Below, one piece after another: positions 56,927 to 64,000 of a stretch of DNA of 64,000 nt; the first letter of the stretch is position 1, and each line of letters starts with the position of its first letter. The DNA lies in contig JAWQUS010000003.1 in the NCBI GenBank assembly GCA_036365455.1, positions 6,716,001-6,780,000 on the forward strand. The letters run 5' to 3'. The notes below the pieces were generated by a model. That model made no database searches and was not told the origin of the DNA. It saw nothing but the letters and a program-made list of their open reading frames with translations. This DNA is from Macrosoma leucophasiata. Lineage: Eukaryota > Arthropoda > Insecta > Lepidoptera > Hedylidae. The position numbers and the translations under genes were made by a program.

Positions 56927-58439
56927 CGGAGTGTCCGCGGTGTGCTGTTGTACCTATTACTAAATATACCAAGGCATCCCGCTAAATCAGGACTGCCCAA
57001 CTAGGGAGGCGCGCCTCTCAAGGGCGGCATAGAGAGATGTCAACTTTTCAAGGGGGTAAAAAATATTTTCTGCGAAGCAAATTCACTTATACAAAATCAG
57101 GTATTTTTTCAAAATCCATCTTTACCAAGCGCAGTTTCGACAAATCAAGACAATTAGGTAATTGGGGTATTTAATTTATTTTAAAAGAAAAAAAGGGGAG
57201 GTGAGGGCATGAGAATAATTATTTAAGTAGGTCCTGTAGTCCGGCGTGCCTCAACAAAAACTGGGAAACCTTGCGAAATAATAGGGTTTAGCCCTGGCGG
57301 CAATTTCCAATTTGGTTGATTCTTGGAAGTCTGGCTATATTTGTTCTAGCCCTAAAACAGATAAAATGTTTACAGGTTTATAGGTATTTGATATATTTAT
57401 ATTGTATTATTCGTATTACGACACATGCGAGTGAGCTAATAAGTTTTTAATCAAAAAAAAACTGAAAATAATTTTGATGTTTGTTATTATGTTACCAGAA
57501 TGAAGCAGTGTTTTGTAGTGTTCATCTCAGCCATAAAAAATCAGATCACGTACTAAGTAGAAAAATACCTACAACTTAGGTGCTGATAAAACCCGCATCT
57601 AAATTGCTTGCAAAACAGTATTTAGATCGAAATATGAGGTCAAAATCACGTCAACATTACGTAGTAGGCCATAATGTTCCGGGACAAAGATGCCTAACAT
57701 TTTCATATTCATGTGTCTAAGCTTAGCTGTGCACAGACGGACATGGCGAAACTATAAGGGTTCCTTGTAGGCTACGGGACTCTAAAAAAAACATATTGCT
57801 ATAATATTATATCTTGTATTATATATGTCCCTTAAATTCTACATTATTCAACTCAGCCACATTTTTCATACTTTTAAGTAAAATTATACTGCCTACGGTC
57901 GTAAAAAAACTGATATTTTTCCTCGTGCAATTAAGTAAGTAGGTAGGTAGTTGTTATCTTTTCACACAGCACTCTGTTCCGAATATTTTTAGTTTAATAA
58001 TGACAATTCTCTTAGGGTATTACCCTTTTCCCGTTAGTCCCGTTACTCTAACGATCCGACCTTTTGTAAGTTAAATTATTTCAATTTAACAAAATATGGA
58101 TGTTACATGACTAATTATGACTTGCAGAATCTTACTTTATTTTCGTGTTAAAGAAATACAAAATTACCTTTCATATTTTTTTCCAATTGAGCCAAAAGAA
58201 ATTTAAAAATATAAATATGTAAGTAGGTATGTTCTCTCACTGCCTTATCTACTGAAGCAGTAGATCATAGAAAGTCCTAAACTGCTAAATGTATTATTGT
58301 AGTACGCACAAAAGTATTCCAAGATTCTTCCAAGTTCCTAAAAGACATCAGGCGACAGAATGATCTGATTAACCCTATGGGCACGTCTGAGGGTGATTGG
58401 CAGATTGTGGCAAGACAACTTATACTAATTATATATCAA
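56927..58439. other. No gene seen; F-type fragment near 57730-57785
   Basis: acagacggacatggcgaaac ... gggttccttgtaggctacgg matches the ends of family F. The rest is unassigned. Confidence 0.45.
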
Positions 58440-58575
58440 GAGCCCTGACGCCTCAAGAATGGTAACGCATCTGCACTTTGACCTCTGGTCTTTGTGTGAG
58501 TATCTATTGGCTGCAGTCATTACTTAACAGCAATGTGAACTACATGCTTGTTTGCCATTTTCATTACATAAAAAA
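58440..58575 (+). repeat. Family B repeat 3' half
   Basis: gacgcctcaagaatggtaac, gcatctgcactttgacctc, tggctgcagtcatt and the A tract at 58568-58575. Confidence 0.7.
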
Positions 58576-59864
58576 AATACAAACAATTTTATTCTTCAAA
58601 GACATCATCGGCAGGATACCTACTCCGTACACTGCAGTCACGGTAAATAGATTGTTCTATCTACTGTGCTGCAGTTTTCTTTGGCACCAAGATACCTTAA
58701 CTTACTGCCACAGAATGAATATACCTGCAGTCTACCTACTAAGTGCAACGTAATGAATAAGGTTAATTTTCATCTTTAAAAAAATACGGTATCAGTTAAG
58801 GAAACAATTGCAAAAAAATTACAAAGTAGGTACCAGGAAGACCTAAACTTCAAACCGTAACGACTCATATGTTCCTTAAATTCTTTATCGTTGACTTGAT
58901 ATCAATCATTTTTTTAAAATAGAATATTCTAATAGGTAAAAAAAATCCTTTAATCTAAAAGTCGATGGGTGGCAACATCAAGGAGTAATTTCAGACCGGT
59001 GAGGACCTGAACTGAACTGAACTGGTTTTATTAGATGATCTTACGATACCTGTTTTACATGTAATAAAAAGATGTTCTTATAAATAGAAGGAACCTGCTT
59101 GCATGGAGGGAAGTGGTATTATTTTTATCCAAGTTTTTGTGGTTATGTGATGATGAGCTTATAGGTAATATTCACTTGATTGGAAGCGTAGCAGGACATT
59201 TAAATGGTGTGTATAACGATTAATCGAAATTCCCTTCACCTACTAACGTCATGTTTCTGGAACGCTTGCCAAATTCATTTAACAGGCGTGTTACATTTCA
59301 ATTCGTGTTAACAACTGTCATATTATTTTTGTGATGAATCTATCTATAAATATTTGACATAAACACAGACACAGGTTTTTCATACATTTGACGAGAGATT
59401 TTCGATTTTCATGATAACTAGACGGATCGTCGTAGGGTTCGTCGAATAAAAGTGTTAAAATGCTTTTCTATGACACAATTTCCCCTTGACGAGATTTGAT
59501 AATTATTTAGTTATTTTATGCATTCACAAGCTTTCCTGAAACTGGGCGTAAATTTTTTAAAAACAATTGTCTTTCAGTTTCAATATCTAGTCCGAAATTA
59601 TTCTAAGTATTCTCTCGTTAAGCTACAGTTGGACCGACATCGGTTCACGAACAATTAGAAATCAATGGTCATGTTTTTCTCGCGACCAGACAGATAGGTA
59701 CCTTACAATTTTACCCCCACGATGTTTGTTGTCAGAATCGGATTTGCCTCAATGTAAATACTTGCAGCTGGCAACGGTGTGGTATCTTGGGGTGATTACC
59801 CTTCTACCTTCCCTTTATCGATAATTTATGTAGGCAGTGCATGTAAATTGGCTTATGTAACAGG

Positions 59865-60070
59865 TTGTGAGCATATTCACATCTCCAGGCACCAAACTCC
59901 GAGGCACTGGTAAATTTCCAGAAAATGTAAAAGTCCCAATAGCACCATTGGTAAAAAACCACCTTTATGCCTATATATCTATATCTCTCCCCAACTCGGG
60001 AATCGAGCCCAGTACGGCCTCCGGAGGCATTACAGTAGCGGCCTACCACTATACCGAGGCAATTGCTTTT
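59865..60070 (-). mobile_element. tRNA-headed SINE copy
   Basis: Minus-strand match to the SINE: ccaaactccgaggcactgg, aaatttccagaaaatg, gtcccaatagcacc, and the head actcgggaatcgagccc ... gcctaccactataccgaggc. Confidence 0.65.
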
Positions 60071-60224
60071 TGATAATTTATCTGTTTAAGAATGTCACAT
60101 ACTTAATGGTCCCATGATATAGATGTCACTTGCTGTTTAAGAATATAAAGAATGAGTGCCCTGGGCCTGTAAGGTTTGCCGCCTAATACGTTAACAAGAA
60201 AACCAAAAAAAAAATTTTTATGAG

Positions 60225-60520
60225 CGCGAGGTAGCTAAGGTGAATCTTGAGTCGCCTCTAAACACGCCCTTGGATTCAAATCAAAAAGTTTATTTATCAT
60301 TTGATATTAATATAGCATTACGTATGATGCATACATGCCCAGGGAATACCTGTGGCTATGTCACAAAATCGGCCCCAATGGAAGACCAGCGCCGCTCGTA
60401 AGATCGGCTTTATGCTGAATTGGGGACCTTTTTGTAACAACTTTGATTTTGTGTTCTTAGTTTTAGTTTTTTTATGTTGTTACAAATAAAGTTTTTCTAT
60501 TCTATTCTATTCTATTCAGG
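60225..60520 (+). mobile_element. LINE/retroposon 3' end with (CTATT)n tail
   Basis: tgcccagggaatacctgtgg, ccaatggaagaccagcgccg, ttacaaataaagtttttc then four ctatt repeats. AATAAA directly before a short tandem tail suggests a non-LTR element end. Confidence 0.5.
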
Positions 60521-60569
60521 GAATGGGAAGTAGATGTGTCATTATCGTCTACGATAATATATTACTACT

Positions 60570-60755
60570 AGCTGCCCGCACCGGCTTCGCACGGGTGCAA
60601 TTTAGGTACTAATATAATATTGCAACTATAAATTGAGATGTACGCTATCCTATCTGGTAAGTTGGATCAAACTGCACACGGTATGCAAGTTTGATAAAAA
60701 TCGGTTAAGTAGTTTAGGAGTCATGTGACACGGAATTTATAGGTATATATTAGAT
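60570..60755 (+). repeat. Helitron-like repeat
   Basis: ctagctgcccgcaccggcttcgcacggg, then ctatcctatctggtaagttgg, actgcacacggtatgcaag, aatcggttaagtagtttagg. The minus-strand stretch 3170-3245 shares the middle part. Confidence 0.55.
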
Positions 60756-61342
60756 AGTACGGGAGCCCAGGATACTATTTTTGGATTTACTCGAGCGCGT
60801 TATATTAAGATATAGTCGCTACGATCTAACTCCACTTCCGAATCGTCTGAATTTTGGGTAAAAGCATTGTTTGGGGACATTTTACAGCCTCTCAGAATAT
60901 CTGACACGCTCTTGACCCAAGGCGTTGAAGCCCGCGCCCTTTTCAAAAACATTTGATTCTTTCAAATATGAAGGTGAAAAATTACTCAAGAATGTCAGAT
61001 ACTCAGAGAGGATGTAAAGTGAACCATATAGCTCGTGGCGGAAGTCCTAAGGGTTCGGCCCTTTATAGAAATCTTAGATTTGGTGGAGGTACTGAACAGG
61101 GTGCAAGGTATCTCCCATATCCTAATCTTACACGCTGGAGTTAATTCAAAAATCTCCTTTTGGGTTCCCCTACTGAAAACTCCTTGTTCGCCGCTACATA
61201 ATATTTAAACAATTCGCTTGTTCTTGACAAGAATCTACTAAAGAAATAAATAAAACGTTCGCATTAATCTTGTAAAAGATATTATTATTTAGATCTTTGA
61301 CAATTCTGGAGATGTAACTTATTAAATTAAATAAAAAAATGA

Positions 61343-61401
61343 CTAGGAGGTAGGTGCAGTTGTGGCGGCTGGACACCTTGATTGCCGGAGCAGGTTCACA
61401 T
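61343..61401 (-). CDS. Terminal exon of a probable second Kazal-like gene
   Basis: 59 nt after a TATTTCCAG acceptor, entered in phase 1 and ending in TAG. The peptide VNLLRQSRCPAATTAPTS matches the linkers that follow each domain of the gene at 40531-53891 (VQLKYSSACPETQ, VKLLRTGSCPAQAQ), including the cysteine at the same distance. It would supply the sixth cysteine of a domain encoded further right. The remaining exons are not in the window, so this is probably a tandem paralogue cut by the window edge. Confidence 0.55.
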
Positions 61402-61564
61402 CTGGAAATAAGACAAAAAAAAGTTAGTAATGTATTCCAGGCAGCTCTATTTCAGGTACGGAACTTACAAATAGAAAAAATTATAAAAGACCAGTAAAAT
61501 AGTCATTGATCTTTTGTTAATAGATCTGTAAACAGATTAGAAGATTGGGTTTTGATATTTTTTT

Positions 61565-61655
61565 ATTGGTGGTAGAGCTCCAGTGACGGAGATCGGGGAC
61601 GTAGGCACCACCGCATTACGTAATATACTTGCCGCTAAATGGTAGTGTTCTAATT
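61565..61655 (+). repeat. Family B repeat 5' end
   Basis: ggtggtagagctccagtgac through gccgctaaatggtagtgttc. The rest is missing. Confidence 0.7.
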
Positions 61656-61759
61656 TTAAATAGGTATCATCAAAAGAAATCTCAATCGGTTTTTGATTTA
61701 CAATATGCCTTTTATGCAGATATTAGACAGAGATACTAGACATCTTCAATTTTGTAAAG

Positions 61760-61930
61760 CGAAGTTATTATACCTTATAAGCGGATTTCTCCGTTTGCTC
61801 TGAGAACTGAGGTTAATACAACGCGGCTTAGCTTAAAATTTAGGTACATCCAATTTCAACCATCACGAACAATTTTCATCGGTGAAATCCAAAGTGTTAT
61901 TGAACTTGTTTCTGAACGTAAACCGCGTTT
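61760..61930 (-). repeat. Family M interior fragment
   Basis: Reverse complement of 52660-52780: atttcaccgatgaaaatt, attttaagctaa, gagcaaacggagaaatccgc. Confidence 0.6.
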
Positions 61931-63022
61931 TATTGTGACATGTAATCGACCCTTTGTATAAAATGTGCAATAAAGAAGATATTAAATTTAAAAATATTCT
62001 GCAATTACCTTGCTACTACTTATCTTGCTATACATTATCAGGATTATTATAATTGAACCATCCTAAGTAAGTCAGGGCTACTAACATCAGGGTGTTTTCG
62101 ATAGTTTGGCATTAATTTTAATTAAATGGTTCAATAAATGTTGCAGTAACTAGGTAAGTAATAAAATAAGTTAATAACTAATACTCGTACATTATCTGCA
62201 ATACAGCATTTAATGCATGTTTAATGACAGTCAAAGAGTTCATACAATAATGAGAATGTAGATATACGTGCTCGCCTACTTTATTTCTACTGCTACAAGT
62301 TTTGACAGTTTTGATTGAATCGTAAAATGCCGTACTAATCATTGCTATTTTCAACAGCCGAAAAACTGGGCATTTTGGTCGTACATGACTGATTTTATAA
62401 AATCCGGCTTTTCTCGGGTGCAATGTGGAAACTAACAAATAATTGTTATATGCAATCTAGATCTGGATCAATGAAATAATCATGGATTTACTGGTGGCTG
62501 AGTTCCATTGTCGAGTGCGTGGACACAGGAACCACCGCTTTACCGCCTTTTAGCCGCCAAAGAGAATTTTCAGTAGGTACTATCAGTAGGTGTTCCGATT
62601 AGATGGTAGGATCACAGTCTAAAGAAAACTCACGTGTGTACTTATACTGTGGTAGGATGGTATCATTGTAACACCACAGCTAGAACTCTCGACGTCTTAA
62701 TTTCAAACAACGGTGATTTACATTACCTAATTAGTCTAATTACCAACGCATTTACATTATTAGGACCTCTGGTTTCTGTGCAAATGCAAGGCCGCAGTAC
62801 TCGCTTATCATTATGAACTCCATTTTTGTTTGCCGACATATAAAACAATTCGAATATACTTAGTATAAATAAATCTAAACGTAAAAATATATCATATTAC
62901 TAAGCATTGGAAAATCTACAAGGTGTGTGTTGATGCTAAGCTAATTTACGTCACGTCGGTATGCACGTAAAACGAGTATAAGCGGTGCTGTAGGTAGACG
63001 AACAATGCAATAAATAAAATAA

Positions 63023-63330
63023 AAATAAAACGGTTTTTAATGGACTTACGTAGGCGGCTCGTCTCGGAACTACTCTAGTCTACTTCACCGGGCAATTGAA
63101 GAGCCCAAAGGGCTCTCAGCCGTAGGTATCTCCACCAATCCGCATTGGAGCAGCGTGGTGGAATAAAAAAAAGGGAAGAGACTCGTGCCCAGCAGTGGGA
63201 CGTATAATGGGTTGCCATTATTTATTATAAAACGGTTTTTTTTAATGGACTTACGTAGGCGGCTCGTCTCGAGACGACTCTAGTCTACTTCACCGGGCAA
63301 TTGGCGAGCGCAAAGGTTTCTCAGCCTTAA
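63023..63330. repeat. Duplicated ~90-bp segment flanking a family D fragment
   Basis: aaaacggtttttaatggactt...gggcaattgaagagc at 63027-63115 recurs at 63230-63320 with few changes. Between them lies a minus-strand D 5' end (63120-63225). Confidence 0.65.
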
Positions 63331-63720
63331 GAAAAATAGGTATATTGTAGGGAAAACGCTACTTATGTCCAGTGGGGGATACCCTTTTGCTTTAGTGTGT
63401 CATATCTCGTTTGCCTTCTACGATCTCTACGTTACACTGAACATTGCAAGGTCAATCAACAGCCACGACACTCAATCAAGTCGAATGTTTTTACATAATG
63501 TTAATATAAATAGTGCATAATGAACGCTAGGCATATAAAATTGTAAATAATTAATTCTTTCCATATTATTATTGTTTCGTTTCTTTTTAATATGTTTTGT
63601 GTTTTTGATGATTATTAGTGGTTATTCATTAGGTAGTTTATGTTATTATATGACCCCGTAACAACTTTCATATCACAGAGAATAACAACTAAGTGCAGGG
63701 GTCGCAAAGCATCATGTAGT

Positions 63721-63934
63721 CACAGTACAAATATGAACAGTGTGGAAACTACGTACAAAACGTTAAAACGTCACACTCACACAGATATGCGCATCGACGA
63801 GGCCTCTAAGCGGTTCTCGCGGTGCTGCAGTACTGAGTCACTCGCTACATCGAGCGTCAATGCGCGTTTTTGTGTTAGTGTGTCGTTTCGAAAGTTTTGT
63901 ACGTAGTTTTCATACTGTTCATATTTGTACTGTG
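63721..63934. mobile_element. 214-bp hAT-like MITE with 7-bp target duplication
   Basis: Inverted ends cacagtacaaatatgaacag and its complement extend imperfectly to ~65 bp per side. ATGTAGT directly repeats at 63714-63720 and 63935-63941. Confidence 0.8.
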
Positions 63935-64000
63935 ATGTAGTGGTCATGTGATAATACCAATTGCCCCTTATTTCCCAGCATAGTGGCAAAACATCTCAGG

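Noticed and set aside
60953..61144. 63-codon plus-strand frame with glycine/arginine-rich peptide
   Set aside because: No family similarity, no splice support, short. Could be chance.

Overview
The window is animal nuclear DNA, almost certainly from a moth or butterfly. It is AT-rich, has no operons and is dominated by short dispersed repeats. Many of these are ones I associate with Lepidoptera: Helitron-like ends with the 'cccgcgacttcg' core, RTE and CR1/Jockey-type LINE 3' ends, tRNA-headed SINEs, mariner and small inverted-repeat elements. The genes fit that assignment: a hemolymph juvenile-hormone-binding/takeout protein, a single-exon gustatory receptor and a Kazal-like secreted inhibitor. 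Gene models were built by hand from splice sites and reading-frame continuity. No database search was possible, so family names rest on motif recognition.

Layout. 1-20 kb is mostly transposon debris: a tRNA-like repeat unit (819-1188), a LINE 3' end (3665-4380), a 458-bp near-perfect palindrome (4580-5037), a decayed mariner (5681-6886), RTE fragments (8041-8387, 10660-10850, 12785-13420) and a Helitron-like/microsatellite composite (15909-17450). At 20.5 and 22.2 kb on the minus strand lie two probable alternative first coding exons, both ending in phase 0. Their downstream exons were not found. 23-29 kb holds LINE, Ty3/Gypsy pol, SINE and inverted-repeat element remnants.

30.1-33.3 kb on the plus strand carries an intact 423-codon gustatory receptor and a tandem, broken paralogue. 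The paralogue begins at the edge of a mariner remnant and contains a perfect snap-back hairpin. A 1.1-kb element with 42-bp inverted ends follows (33842-34947).

36.8-53.9 kb is the best gene region, all on the minus strand. A complete 5-exon takeout/JHBP-family gene (243 aa) is followed upstream by a complete 6-exon gene (324 aa) encoding a secreted protein with three Kazal-like domains of unusual cysteine spacing. All splice phases agree in both. A tandem tRNA-like array flanked by a 17-bp target-site duplication sits in the last intron of the JHBP gene. The long introns of the Kazal gene are full of repeats. A short terminal exon at 61343-61401 matches the linker of the Kazal gene and probably ends a paralogue lying off the right edge. 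A hAT-like miniature element with 7-bp target duplications closes the window (63721-63934).

The JHBP, Kazal and taste-receptor products are secreted or membrane proteins with unrelated roles. I see no evidence that they act as one system. The most unusual material is the mobile tandem tRNA-like unit, the Kazal-like architecture in which each domain's sixth cysteine is encoded by the next exon, and the set of perfect short-loop hairpins.
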